NCBI RefSeq assembly: GCF_014058705.1 | Contig: NZ_CP059692.1 | Span: 377,001 to 441,000, forward strand | DNA from: Aureimonas mangrovi | GTDB taxonomy: Bacteria; Pseudomonadota; Alphaproteobacteria; Rhizobiales; Rhizobiaceae | DNA length: 64,000 nucleotides | Direction: 5' to 3' | Part shown: positions 28,665 through 37,504 of the stretch, piece by piece | How positions within the stretch are numbered: position 1 is the first letter of the stretch | Layout of the letters: each line of letters starts with the position of its first letter | Made by a program: the position numbers and the translations under genes | Notes under the pieces: model-generated | What the model was told of the DNA's origin: nothing | Seen by the model: the letters and a program-made list of their open reading frames with translations, nothing else | The model's database searches: none

Positions 28665-29660
28665 TTAGAACTGCCAGCCGGCGGGAACCCACGCATAGCC
28701 GGTATCGGTGCGCAGGATCCGGCCGAGGCCGGGGAAGGGGTAGTGGAAGCCGAGGACGAGGGTCCGGTCGGCCGCCGCCCGGTCGAAGATGCGCCGCCGT
28801 GCGCTCGCGGCCGCGTCCTGGTCGCGATCCGGCCCCGGCCGCCATGGCCGGTCGATGTTAACGACCGGGTGGTAGGCGAGATCGGCTGTCAAAAGGAGCT
28901 GGTCGTCACCCGAATGGACGAGAAAGGCCGCCATTCCGGGCGTATGGCCGGCGGCGGCGATCGTCGTCAGGCCGGACAGGACTTCATCACCCGCCTCGTA
29001 GAACTCGATGCCGTTCGCGACTGGCTCCACGCTCTCCTTGATGTTGGCCGCGAAACGTCTCCGAAATTCCTCCGGCACGGGCATGTAGGAGAGGTCCGGA
29101 TCGTTCTCGACGAAGAAGGCCCAGTCCGCGCGAGGGACCATGACGGTCGCGCGCGGGAAGGCCCGCCCGCCATCAGCCGCCCGGAGATTGCCGACGTGAT
29201 CCGGATGGGTGTGCGAGATCACGATGGTGTCGATATCGTCGGCGGAAAGCCCGACCGCGGCGAGGTTGTCGAACAGGCGCCCGCCGTTCGGCCCCATCGT
29301 GCCGCCCGCTCCCGCCTCCAGGAGGACCCGGCGCCCGCCAACTTCGAGAAGCAGCGTGTTCAGGTTCAGTGTCATGTGGTCGGTCGGTAGAAAGGCCCGC
29401 CGCAGAACCTCCTCGAGCTCGGCCTCGTTCGCGTCCCCGGCATAGACGGTCGGCGGCCCTCCGATGAGCCCGTCGCTGAGCACTGTCACGGCGATGTCAC
29501 CGACCTGGAACCGATAGTGGCCAGCATTGCCGATAAGCGCTGCGGTCGACGGTGCGGGGGCTTGCGCCAGGACCGTATTGGGGCGGCCAAGGCCAATCAG
29601 TGTTCCGGACGCCCCTGCGAGCGCGGTCAACATGATCTTGCGTCGGTTGATCGTCAGCAT
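28665..29660 (-). CDS. Tat-like exported metallo-beta-lactamase-fold hydrolase
   Basis: A 331-residue MBL-fold enzyme. The N-terminus INRRKIMLTALAGASG is a twin-arginine-like signal, with a probable cleavage site near VLAQA. The dinuclear zinc motif HTHPDH is at 150-155, and GHTPGMAAF and LTADLAYHP supply the further His and Asp ligands. ATG 29660 follows AAGGAA; the longer upstream frame is not supported. The fold includes lactonases, phosphonate hydrolases and quorum-quenching enzymes, so the substrate is open. It heads a two-gene operon divergent from a LysR regulator. Confidence 0.85.
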   Translation of the reverse strand: MLTINRRKIMLTALAGASGTLIGLGRPNTVLAQAPAPSTAALIGNAGHYRFQVGDIAVTVLSDGLIGGPPTVYAGDANEAELEEVLRRAFLPTDHMTLNLNTLLLEVGGRRVLLEAGAGGTMGPNGGRLFDNLAAVGLSADDIDTIVISHTHPDHVGNLRAADGGRAFPRATVMVPRADWAFFVENDPDLSYMPVPEEFRRRFAANIKESVEPVANGIEFYEAGDEVLSGLTTIAAAGHTPGMAAFLVHSGDDQLLLTADLAYHPVVNIDRPWRPGPDRDQDAAASARRRIFDRAAADRTLVLGFHYPFPGLGRILRTDTGYAWVPAGWQF

Positions 29661-29688
29661 GGTGTTCCTTCCCGCACGCGCAAATGGT

Positions 29689-29705
29689 CGGTCGCGGATC
29701 GACCG
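29689..29705. promoter_or_regulatory. palindrome in the MBL/LysR divergent promoter
   Basis: CGGTCG-CGGAT-CGACCG is a perfect 6-bp inverted repeat with a 5-base spacer, 28 bases upstream of the MBL start and 83 upstream of the LysR start. LysR proteins bind such sites between divergent genes. Confidence 0.35.
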
Positions 29706-29788
29706 TGGTTCACGCGGAAAGGTGACGCCGAAGCACTGTTTTGATAAGCTTGGCAAAAGCAATCAGGCCGATCGCTAAACGAGATCAA

Positions 29789-30679
29789 TTGACGGTACGA
29801 CTCGATCATCTGGAGGTTTTCGCGCTGGTCGTTCGCGCCGGCGGCTTCCGCGCCGCTGCTGCGGCGCGTGGGGTTTCCCAGTCGGTGATCAGCCAAGCGA
29901 TCCGCGGACTGGAGCAGACGCTCGGAATCCGGCTGCTGAACCGCACGACGCGCAGTATGGCGCTGACGGAGGCGGGTGAGCGTCTCCTGGAGCGGCTGCG
30001 CCCGGCTCTCGACGACATCAACTCGGCACTGGTCGAACTCGACCGGTTGCGCGAAGAGCCGTCCGGCACGCTCCGGATCAATGCGCCTGGACCGGCCGTG
30101 GACCACATTCTATGTCCGCTCGCGTTCGCCTTCATGAAGGCTCATCCGGCAGTGAAGATCGAGATCGTCAGCGACGCGGCGATCATCGATATCGTCGAAC
30201 ACGGCTTCGATGCAGGCGTCCGGTTCGGCCAGCAGCTCCAGCAGGACATGATCGCGGTACCGCTGGGGCGGCCGTTACGCTACGCGATTGTCGCTTCGGC
30301 GGACTATCTCAACGAGCGAGGGCGGCCCGGAACACCCTCAGATCTCATCGGCCATGACTGCATCCGGCGACGTTATCCCGGCGGCGCGCTCGCCGATTGG
30401 GCATTCCAGAAGGGCGACGAGAGCCTCCAGATCACGCCTGAAGGCCGGCTTACTCTCAGTTCGGCTCATCAGGAGCTTCAGGCGGCAATTGCCGGTCAGG
30501 GCATCGCGCATGTGTTCGAAGACTACGCGCGTTCGCATATTGCGGACGGTTCGCTCGTCGAAGTGCTCGCCGACTGGAGCCCGAGATTGCCGAGCTGGTT
30601 CCTCTACTACCCCGACAAGCGGCACCAGAGCGCGGCAATGCGGGCCTTCCTGGAGATGGTCCGCCAGTCGGCACGATAG
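29789..30679 (+). CDS. LysR-family transcriptional regulator
   Basis: About 296 residues. The N-terminal winged helix-turn-helix (LDHLEVFALVVRAGGF through VSQSVISQAIRGLEQTLG) is at about 5-50, followed by a periplasmic-binding-like effector domain. No ATG is available. TTG 29789 gives the standard LysR length and directly precedes the conserved start, whereas TTG 29741 would add 16 atypical residues. It is divergent from the MBL/AKR operon and very likely regulates it. Confidence 0.87.
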   Translation: MTVRLDHLEVFALVVRAGGFRAAAAARGVSQSVISQAIRGLEQTLGIRLLNRTTRSMALTEAGERLLERLRPALDDINSALVELDRLREEPSGTLRINAPGPAVDHILCPLAFAFMKAHPAVKIEIVSDAAIIDIVEHGFDAGVRFGQQLQQDMIAVPLGRPLRYAIVASADYLNERGRPGTPSDLIGHDCIRRRYPGGALADWAFQKGDESLQITPEGRLTLSSAHQELQAAIAGQGIAHVFEDYARSHIADGSLVEVLADWSPRLPSWFLYYPDKRHQSAAMRAFLEMVRQSAR

Positions 30680-30868
30680 GTCCTTGGTCCTGACCCGAGA
30701 GCTCATGACGCCTTGGACCGAGTCCGGGGCTCCTGAGAAAGCCGTGGCAAGCCGCGATGCCGGCGCGGTTCTCAGCCAATACCGTGGCCATCGCTCGCGC
30801 CTTGCGTCTGTGTGCGTGACGCGGCACGTGCGGCCCCCTATCTTCGCCGCGAAACGGGGTGGCAGGGT

Positions 30869-31300
30869 ATGAATACGATGGCGTTGCTCGATCGGAGCGA
30901 GGACTGGGGCGGGCGCATGGCGCCGGGGCTCGATGTGTTCGAGAGTCTGGCGCTCGAGGCCTATGCCGGCCTTCCGGAAGCCTTTCGCGCGCTGTGCGGC
31001 GAGATTCGCTTCTTCATCGCCGATTTTCCGGAAGACGCTGTGGTGGAGGAGATGGGCCTCGAAAGCCCGTTCGACATCCTCGGTCTCTTCGAGGGCCGCG
31101 CGCTCGGCGAATCGGACGTCCCCGGCACGGGCGAACTGCCGAACCGCATTCTCCTCTATCGCCGGCCGATCCTCGACTACTGGGCCGAGCACGAGGAAAC
31201 GCTCGGCACCATCGTCAGCCACGTCCTGATCCACGAGATCGGCCACCATTTCGGACTCTCGGACGACGACATGGAATCGCTGGAAGCCTCGGTCGACTGA
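30869..31300 (+). CDS. minimal zincin metallopeptidase family protein (PF06262-like)
   Basis: A 143-residue protein with HEIGHHFGLSDDDM at about 122-135, where HEIGH is the zinc-binding HEXXH motif and the downstream acidic residues fit the family. No signal peptide is seen, so it is probably cytoplasmic. Members are short single-domain zincins of unsettled function. ATG 30869 follows GGCAGGGT. The 189 bases upstream contain no other recognisable feature. Confidence 0.82.
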   Translation: MNTMALLDRSEDWGGRMAPGLDVFESLALEAYAGLPEAFRALCGEIRFFIADFPEDAVVEEMGLESPFDILGLFEGRALGESDVPGTGELPNRILLYRRPILDYWAEHEETLGTIVSHVLIHEIGHHFGLSDDDMESLEASVD

Positions 31301-31303
31301 CGC

Positions 31304-31978
31304 CTATTCGCGGTGCCAGTCGAGCGAGCGGAAGAGCGTCTGCGGCAATGGCGTCCACCAGCCGGTGCGAAGGCCGGAGGCCGCAAGAGCCGCGGACGTC
31401 CAGACGTTGCAGCCGACGACGATATTGAAGATGCCCTTCGCCTCGAAGAAAATATCGAAGGGGCCGTAGCCGGGGCTCGCCACGATCGGCCGCCCGTCCG
31501 CGCCACGTGTCAGGCTCTCCTCCACGAAATGCAGCAGCGCCTCGAACTGCGCGTCGGAAAGGACGAGGCGGCGCGTTTTCGGAAAACCGGGCTCGATGGG
31601 CGGCGCGAGGCCGAAATGCAGGACCGAGGCGTCGCGAGTGAGCGAGGCGAAGACGGCCCTTGCGCCGAGGTCGGCCCAGGTGGGCGTCTGCGTGTAGAAC
31701 TCGCGCCCGCCCCAGCCGATCAGGATCGTGCCGACACCTGAATGGTCGAGCGGCAGTCCGGCCTCGCCCAGAAACCCGAGGCGGGCCAGCACTTGCGGAC
31801 TGGCAGGCAGGGCGATGTCGGTGTGGATCGGGTTGGCGACGAGCACGATCTCGTGCGCGCCGCCGGATGCGGAAACCCCCGACACCGGCCTTGGAAGGAG
31901 GACGCCCGCCAGAAGCGCGCCCGACACCGCGAGGGCGAAGACAAGGCCCGCGAGCGCGAAGCGCGTCAGAAGGCGCAA
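31304..31978 (-). CDS. DUF2459 / TIGR02117 family protein
   Basis: A 224-residue protein with an N-terminal membrane or signal segment (LTRFALAGLVFALAVSGALL). Family blocks are NPIHTDIALP near 48, IGWGGREFYTQTPTWADL near 88, and the C-terminal GCNVWTSAALAASGLRTGWW with PLPQTLFRSL. It is probably periplasmic or membrane anchored. No biochemical role is known to me. It is last of three same-strand genes and converges with the zincin gene. Confidence 0.82.
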   Translation of the reverse strand: MRLLTRFALAGLVFALAVSGALLAGVLLPRPVSGVSASGGAHEIVLVANPIHTDIALPASPQVLARLGFLGEAGLPLDHSGVGTILIGWGGREFYTQTPTWADLGARAVFASLTRDASVLHFGLAPPIEPGFPKTRRLVLSDAQFEALLHFVEESLTRGADGRPIVASPGYGPFDIFFEAKGIFNIVVGCNVWTSAALAASGLRTGWWTPLPQTLFRSLDWHRE

Positions 31979-31985
31979 GGCCCGC

Positions 31986-32192
31986 TTACTGCTCGCCGAG
32001 CTTCATCGAAGGATCGTAATCCTTGCCATCGACGATTTTCGTCACCGGCTGCGCGCATTTCATCACGCCTTCCTTGGCGTCGAAGGCATAGGCGGGGCTG
32101 CCGGCGAGTTCCCAGCCCTTGGAGAGGGCGAGCGAAACCTTGTGGCAGAATGCGGAATCGTCGATCCCGGTGAGGAGGCGGTAGAGCTTCAC
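31986..32192 (-). CDS. DUF1737 family small protein
   Basis: A 68-residue cytoplasmic protein beginning [20 protein letters not shown] and ending in DPSMKLGEQ, matching the DUF1737 family, whose function is unknown. The start is GTG 32192, which overlaps the stop of the CitE-like gene by four bases (GTGA), so it should be translated from the same message. The family is usually this size. Confidence 0.82.
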   Translation of the reverse strand: MKLYRLLTGIDDSAFCHKVSLALSKGWELAGSPAYAFDAKEGVMKCAQPVTKIVDGKDYDPSMKLGEQ

Positions 32193-33076
32193 GCGTGGTT
32201 CCTTTCCTGAATGGCGCGGTGGCGGGCAAGAAGCGCCTCGGCCTGCCGCAGGTGAAGGCGTTCGACCATGCGCCCCTCCACGGCGACGACGCCCTTACCG
32301 TGATTGGCCGGCTCCTCAAAGGCTTCAACGACGGCCTGTGCGTGGGCGATGTCGCCGGGCGAGGGTGCGAAGGCGGCATTGGCGGCCGCGATCTGCGCCG
32401 GATGGATCAGCGTCTTGCCGTCGAAGCCGAGGGCGCGGGCCTGCCGGCATTCGGCGAGCAACCCCGCCTCGTCACGAAAGTCGTTGTAGACGCCGTCGAT
32501 GACGGCCACGTTCGCGGCTTTCGCGGCGAGGACGATCTCCATCAGCCAGGGGACGAGCTGCGGGCGCCCGTCGGAGAGCTGCAGATCGGCGGCGAGCACG
32601 ATGTCGTTGGGGCCCACGACGAGCGCACCGAGCGGACGCGACAGGCTGGCCTCCGCGATCTCGCTCGCGCGCCGGATGCCGCGAGGCGTCTCGATCATCG
32701 CCCAGATCGCGGTCGTTGCCGGCCGGCTCGCGAGCGCCGCATCGAGCGCCTGTAATTCTTCGGCGCTCTCGACCTTCGGCAGGAGCACGGCGTCGAGCGG
32801 CGCGTCGGCAAGGGCTGCGAGGTCGTCTCGACCGCCTTCCTCCAGCCGGTTGATGCGCAGAATGCTCAGAGCGCGCGCCGATCGTCCGGCACCCGCCAGA
32901 TGAACGGCAAGCCTCTCACGGGCCGCGAGCTTCTCGCTGTCGGCCGCCGAGTCCTCGAGGTCGAAGATCAGCACGTCGGCGTCGAGCCCGGCGCTCTTCT
33001 CGAGAGCGCGGCGGTTGGCGGCCGGCACGAAGAGGACGGAGCGCAGGAGAAGCGGAGCGGCCGGAGCGTCTGTCAT
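32189..33076 (-). CDS. HpcH/HpaI aldolase family protein, CitE-like (CoA ester lyase)
   Basis: A 295-residue TIM-barrel lyase of the citrate lyase beta / malyl-CoA lyase type. Typical blocks are [14 protein letters not shown] at 15-28, [10 protein letters not shown] with the metal-binding acidic residues, [18 protein letters not shown] and [14 protein letters not shown]. Without CitD, CitF or other citrate lyase genes nearby it probably acts on a CoA ester such as malyl-, citramalyl- or a related CoA. It is divergent from leuD. Confidence 0.86.
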   Translation of the reverse strand: MTDAPAAPLLLRSVLFVPAANRRALEKSAGLDADVLIFDLEDSAADSEKLAARERLAVHLAGAGRSARALSILRINRLEEGGRDDLAALADAPLDAVLLPKVESAEELQALDAALASRPATTAIWAMIETPRGIRRASEIAEASLSRPLGALVVGPNDIVLAADLQLSDGRPQLVPWLMEIVLAAKAANVAVIDGVYNDFRDEAGLLAECRQARALGFDGKTLIHPAQIAAANAAFAPSPGDIAHAQAVVEAFEEPANHGKGVVAVEGRMVERLHLRQAEALLARHRAIQERNHA

Positions 33077-33183
33077 GGAGCCTCAATGCAGAAGGCGACA
33101 ACTCCGTGCAAGGGGCCGTGCCGGTTTTGACCGCGCGACAAAGGCGGGTGTATGAGAAACGCGAGTTTTCGATGGAGGATGCC

Positions 33184-33789
33184 ATGCAGAAGTTCGACCG
33201 CGTGACGGGCGTTGCCGCGCCGCTGCCGATCGTCAACGTCGACACCGACATGATCATCCCGAAGAACTACCTCAAGACCATCCGCCGCAGCGGGCTCGGC
33301 GTCGGCCTCTTCGCGGAACTGCGCTACAACGAGGACGGCTCGGACAACGAGGACTTCGTCCTCAACAAGCCGGCCTACAGGGGCGCGGAGATCCTGATCG
33401 CAGGCGACAATTTCGGTTGCGGCTCCTCGCGCGAGCATGCCCCCTGGGCGCTCCTCGACTTCGGCATCCGCTGCGTGATCTCCACGTCCTTCGCCGACAT
33501 CTTCTACAACAACTGTTTCCAGAACGGCATCCTGCCCGTGCGCGTCACGCAGGAGCAGCTCGACGCGCTGATGGACGACGCCAGGAAGGGCGCGAATGCG
33601 CGCATCGCCGTCGATCTCGAGAGCCAGACCATCACGCGGCCGGACGGCGAAACGATCGCCTTCGATATCGAGGCCGCGCGAAAGCACCGCCTCCTGAACG
33701 GCCTCGACGATATCGGCCTGACGCTGCAGCAGGACAATGCGATCGGCACCCACGAGGCACGGCTGGCTGCCGAGCGTCCCTGGGCCTGA
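33184..33789 (+). CDS. leuD: 3-isopropylmalate dehydratase small subunit
   Basis: A 201-residue subunit that joins LeuC to isomerise 2- and 3-isopropylmalate in leucine synthesis. It begins [20 protein letters not shown] and contains DTDMIIPK, the family [17 protein letters not shown] block at about 69-85, and [16 protein letters not shown] 33184 matches the family start and follows GGAGGA; ATG 33172 lies upstream. leuC is not in this window. Confidence 0.95.
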   Translation: MQKFDRVTGVAAPLPIVNVDTDMIIPKNYLKTIRRSGLGVGLFAELRYNEDGSDNEDFVLNKPAYRGAEILIAGDNFGCGSSREHAPWALLDFGIRCVISTSFADIFYNNCFQNGILPVRVTQEQLDALMDDARKGANARIAVDLESQTITRPDGETIAFDIEAARKHRLLNGLDDIGLTLQQDNAIGTHEARLAAERPWA

Positions 33790-33804
33790 TACGCTCATAT
33801 CGCA

Positions 33805-33827
33805 GCGCAGCAGCAAAATTGCTGCGC
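33805..33827 (+). other. stem-loop between leuD and leuB
   Basis: GCGCAGCA and TGCTGCGC form a perfect 8-bp stem with a seven-base loop. Only ATTT follows, so it is at best a weak terminator or attenuator. It could set the relative expression of leuD and leuB. Confidence 0.35.
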
Positions 33828-33913
33828 AGCATTTCCGTCGTCGATCCCACGTCATGTTGCCGCTGCGCCATCCTCGTGATTAGACGGCGGCGCATGCATA
33901 TGGAGGGACAATG

Positions 33914-35026
33914 ATGGCGAGCCGCAAACTTCTGCTACTGCCCGGGGACGGCATCGGGCCCGAGACGATGGCCGAGGTCGAGAAGCTCATCGCGCTGATG
34001 AACGCTTCGGGCGCCGGCTTCGAGACGCAGACGGGCGCCGTCGGCGGCGCGGCGATCGACGAGGGGGACGTGCCGGTCTCCGAGGCGACGATGCAGGCGG
34101 CGCTTGGCGCCGACGCGGTTCTCTTCGGCGCGGTCGGCGGGCCGAAATGGGACGGCGTTCCTTACGAGACGCGCCCGGAGGCTGGCCTCCTGCGGTTGCG
34201 CAAGGATCTCGAGCTCTTCGCCAATCTGCGCCCGGCGATCTGCTATCCGGCGCTCGCCGACGCCTCCTCCCTCAAGCGCGAGATCGTCGAAGGGCTCGAC
34301 ATTCTCATCATGCGCGAGTTGACCGGCGGAGTTTATTTCGGCGAGCCGAAGGAGATCGTCGATCTCGGCAACGGCCAGAAGCGCGGCATCGACACGCAGC
34401 TCTACGACACGCACGAGATCGAACGCATCGCGCGCGCGGCCTTCGAGGCGGCGCGGACGCGGCGCGGCAAGGTCACCTCCATGGAAAAGCGCAACGTCAT
34501 GAAGACGGGCGTCCTGTGGAACGAGGTGGTGACGGCCGTCCACAAGGCGGAATATTCCGACGTCACGCTCGAACACATGCTGGCCGATGCCGGCGGCATG
34601 AAGCTCGTGCAGAACCCCAAGCAGTTCGACGTCATCGTCACCGACAATCTCTTCGGCGACATGCTGTCGGACGTCGCCGCACAGCTCACGGGTTCGCTCG
34701 GCATGTTGCCTTCGGCCTCGCTCGGCGCGCCGGACGAGCGCACCGGCCGCCGCCGCGCCATGTACGAGCCGGTCCACGGCTCGGCGCCCGACATCGCCGG
34801 GCAGGGCATTGCCAACCCGCTGGCGATGATCGCCTCCTTCGCGATGATGCTGCGCTATTCCTTCGCGATGACCGACGAGGCCGACGCGTTGGAGGGCGCG
34901 ATCGCGGAAGTGCTGGAGGCGGGCGTGCGCACCGGCGACATCATGGCGCCGGGCTGCCGACAGGTCGGCACGGCGGAGATGGGCGATGCCGTTGCCGAAG
35001 CCTTCGGGCGCCGGCTCGCCGCTTGA
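33914..35026 (+). CDS. leuB: 3-isopropylmalate dehydrogenase
   Basis: A 370-residue NAD-dependent decarboxylating dehydrogenase of leucine synthesis. Blocks are [16 protein letters not shown] at 6-21, [16 protein letters not shown], the catalytic tyrosine region [26 protein letters not shown], the metal site [12 protein letters not shown], and the NAD loop [15 protein letters not shown] 33914 is preferred over the adjacent ATG 33911 from its spacing to GGAGGG. Confidence 0.96.
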   Translation: MASRKLLLLPGDGIGPETMAEVEKLIALMNASGAGFETQTGAVGGAAIDEGDVPVSEATMQAALGADAVLFGAVGGPKWDGVPYETRPEAGLLRLRKDLELFANLRPAICYPALADASSLKREIVEGLDILIMRELTGGVYFGEPKEIVDLGNGQKRGIDTQLYDTHEIERIARAAFEAARTRRGKVTSMEKRNVMKTGVLWNEVVTAVHKAEYSDVTLEHMLADAGGMKLVQNPKQFDVIVTDNLFGDMLSDVAAQLTGSLGMLPSASLGAPDERTGRRRAMYEPVHGSAPDIAGQGIANPLAMIASFAMMLRYSFAMTDEADALEGAIAEVLEAGVRTGDIMAPGCRQVGTAEMGDAVAEAFGRRLAA

Positions 35027-35051
35027 GGATTTCAATTCACGCACGCAGAAA

Positions 35052-35075
35052 GGGGCGCCGTTGGCGCCCCTTTTT
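35052..35075 (+). terminator. rho-independent terminator of leuB
   Basis: GGGGCGCC and GGCGCCCC form a perfect 8-bp stem with loop GTT, followed by TTTTT. Confidence 0.9.
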
Positions 35076-35096
35076 CGTTCGATCGATCCGCGCGCC

Positions 35097-36734
35097 TCAG
35101 GCGCTCTGCTCGGACGGCTCCGGCGGCCCCTTCAGCCGGTTCTCGTCCTTGTAGGCGTTCGGCTGGTTGGCCTCGGCCTCCTGCTCGGTCAGGTACCACT
35201 GCGCGGTCCGGTAGAGGACGAGCCGGTCACGCCCGAAGCCGCGCAGGAGGCCCCACATCATCACGAGGATGACGAAGGCGAAGGGAAAGCCGGCAACGAC
35301 GGCCGCCGCCTGAAGGGCCGAAAGGCCGCCGGCGACGAGCAGGATGGCGGCGATGGCGCCCTCCGTGAGCGCCCAGAATAGGCGCTGGATGCGCGGCGGG
35401 TCGTCATGGCCGCCGGCCGTGAGCATGTCGATAACGAAGCTCGCGCTGTCAGAGGACGTCACGAACCAGATCACGATCATGAAGACGACGAGTGTGTTCA
35501 AAAGCGCGGTGAAGGGGAAGAACTCCATCAGCGCGAAGATGGCGCTTCCGTAGCTCGCCCGCGTCGCTTCCACGAGGCCCGGATCGCCGCCCGCGAGCTC
35601 CAGGTTCAGCGCGGTCCCGCCGAAGGCGGTGAACCAGAAGAACAGGATGCCGCAGGGGATGAGGAGAACGCCGAGCGTGAACTCGCGCACGGTCCGACCG
35701 CGCGAGATGCGCGCGATGAAGATACCGACAAAGGGCGACCACGAAATCCACCAGGCCCAGTAGAAGAGCGTCCAGTCCACCTGCCAGTTCGTGCCCGAAT
35801 AGGATTCGTTCCAGAAGGAGAAGCGCACAATGCTCTCGGCATAGAGGCCGAGATTCTCAACGAAAGAGCCGAGGATGAAGAGCGTCGGCCCGGCGATCAC
35901 GACGAAGGCCAGGAAGACGAGGCTCAGCGCGATGTTGAAGTTCGACAGGCGCTTGATGCCGCCGTTGAGGCCGAGCATGACCGAGATCGTGGCGAGCGCG
36001 GTGATGATGGTGATAAGGCCGAGCTGCAGCGCCAGGCTGTCCGGCACGCCGATCAGCGTCGTCAAGCCGTCGTTGATCTGCATGACCCCGAGGCCGAGCG
36101 AGGTGACGACGCCGAACATCGTGCCGAAGACGGCGAGGATATCGACCGCATGCCCGATCGGCCCGTAGATGCGCTCGCCGATCAGCGGATAGAGCGCCGA
36201 GCGCACCGAGAGCGGCAGGCCGTGGCGATAATGGAAATAGGCGAGCGACAGACCGACGACGGCATAGACCGCCCAGCCATGGACGCCCCAGTGGAGGAAG
36301 GACAACACCATTGCCTGCTGCGCTGCCTCTGCCGTCTCGGGGTCTCCGAGCGGCGGAGCTAGGAAGTGCTGGAGGGGCTCGGCGACGCCCCAGTAGAGAA
36401 GGCCGATGCCGATGCCGGCCGAGAACAGCATCGAGACCCAGGAGAAGAAGCCGTGTTCGGGCTGCTCCGTCTGCGCGCCGAGGCGGATGTCACCATAGAC
36501 CGAGCAGGCGATGTAGATGACGAAGATGAGGGCGAGATTGGTGGTGGCGGTCAGGAACCAGCCGAACCGGTCTGCGATCTGCGTCTGCGCTGAGGTGAAG
36601 ACGGTGCCAGCCAGTTCCGGGGCGGCGATGCCGAAGGCGACGAAGCCGAGAATCAGGGCCGCCGACACCGAGAACACCATACGGCTCACATGCGGGAACG
36701 GCCCGAGCGGCCCCGTCTTGACTTCACTCGCCAA
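35097..36734 (-). CDS. BCCT-family betaine/carnitine/choline transporter
   Basis: A 545-residue carrier with about 12 membrane helices. Diagnostic tryptophan-rich motifs are LLYWGVAEPLQHF at about 112-124, HWGVHGWAVYA, and WWISWSPFVGIFIARISRGR near 330 in helix 8, the substrate-binding region. It imports quaternary amines, often for osmoprotection. There is no ATG at the expected place; TTG 36734 follows GACGAGAG and gives the family length. The 133 bases upstream contain nothing recognised. Confidence 0.9.
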   Translation of the reverse strand: MASEVKTGPLGPFPHVSRMVFSVSAALILGFVAFGIAAPELAGTVFTSAQTQIADRFGWFLTATTNLALIFVIYIACSVYGDIRLGAQTEQPEHGFFSWVSMLFSAGIGIGLLYWGVAEPLQHFLAPPLGDPETAEAAQQAMVLSFLHWGVHGWAVYAVVGLSLAYFHYRHGLPLSVRSALYPLIGERIYGPIGHAVDILAVFGTMFGVVTSLGLGVMQINDGLTTLIGVPDSLALQLGLITIITALATISVMLGLNGGIKRLSNFNIALSLVFLAFVVIAGPTLFILGSFVENLGLYAESIVRFSFWNESYSGTNWQVDWTLFYWAWWISWSPFVGIFIARISRGRTVREFTLGVLLIPCGILFFWFTAFGGTALNLELAGGDPGLVEATRASYGSAIFALMEFFPFTALLNTLVVFMIVIWFVTSSDSASFVIDMLTAGGHDDPPRIQRLFWALTEGAIAAILLVAGGLSALQAAAVVAGFPFAFVILVMMWGLLRGFGRDRLVLYRTAQWYLTEQEAEANQPNAYKDENRLKGPPEPSEQSA

Positions 36735-36867
36735 ATCTCTCGTCCCCTGGTCGTTTCACGTTCTGCGCGGCAGCCTCCCCCGGTTCTGCACGCTTTCGTG
36801 AGCGGCATATGGCGCGCGCTGCGCAAAGGTGAACCATGCGCAGGGGAAAGGCACAGATCTCGGCGCG

Positions 36868-37434
36868 TCAGCCGCGTGAGATGTGGGGCAGCGAGCCGGC
36901 GACGGGTGTCTCGCAGGCCGCGGTGAGCAGCGAGTCGCCCTCGGGCAGGGCGATCCAGGCGAGATCACCTGCGCCGATCGAGCCATCGACTAGGCGCGTC
37001 AGATCGCCCGTCTCCGTGACCTGCGCGCGCCGGTCGCCTCGACAGTCGACGATTTGCCGCACCCGCGCGACGGGCATGCGCCTCGTCACGAGGAACACTT
37101 CGGCCAGCGCGAGATCGGGATGATCCGGGTTGCGGGCCACCGCGTCGCGGTCGAGCGCGGAGAACCGCTCGGTGACGGGCAGGACATAGGTCCAGGGACG
37201 CCAAGGCGAGCTTTGCGAGAAGGATGAGAGGACGACGAAGTTCGGCGGCAGCTCGCCCTGCGTGCGGCCGGCCCAACTGTAGTCGCTCCAGATGCCGAAG
37301 CCGAGCATGGCAACGCCCGCGGAGATCGGAACGATGGCGCGGCCGATGCGACCGCCCGACAGGCGGACGAGAAAGAGCGCGATGCCGGCGGCGACGAAGC
37401 CGAGCGCGATCGCGCCGATGAGTTCGAACGCCAT
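36868..37434 (-). CDS. membrane protein of unknown function beside the sodium symporter
   Basis: A 188-residue protein with two N-terminal membrane segments (IGAIALGFVAAGIALFLV at 6-23, then about 34-50) and a soluble C-terminal domain of about 130 residues (WTYVLPVTERFSALDRDAVA, AEVFLVTRRMPVARVRQIVD) that ends near PVAGSLPHISRG. ATG 37434 follows AAGGAAAG. It lies 70 bases after the symporter gene on the same strand and is likely cotranscribed. I do not recognise a family. Confidence 0.7.
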   Translation of the reverse strand: MAFELIGAIALGFVAAGIALFLVRLSGGRIGRAIVPISAGVAMLGFGIWSDYSWAGRTQGELPPNFVVLSSFSQSSPWRPWTYVLPVTERFSALDRDAVARNPDHPDLALAEVFLVTRRMPVARVRQIVDCRGDRRAQVTETGDLTRLVDGSIGAGDLAWIALPEGDSLLTAACETPVAGSLPHISRG

Positions 37435-37504
37435 GACGGGTCTTTCCTTGGTGCTTGTATGGCAAAGGCGGCCCGCCGGAGCGGGCCGCCCTCCGTCACG
37501 TTGG

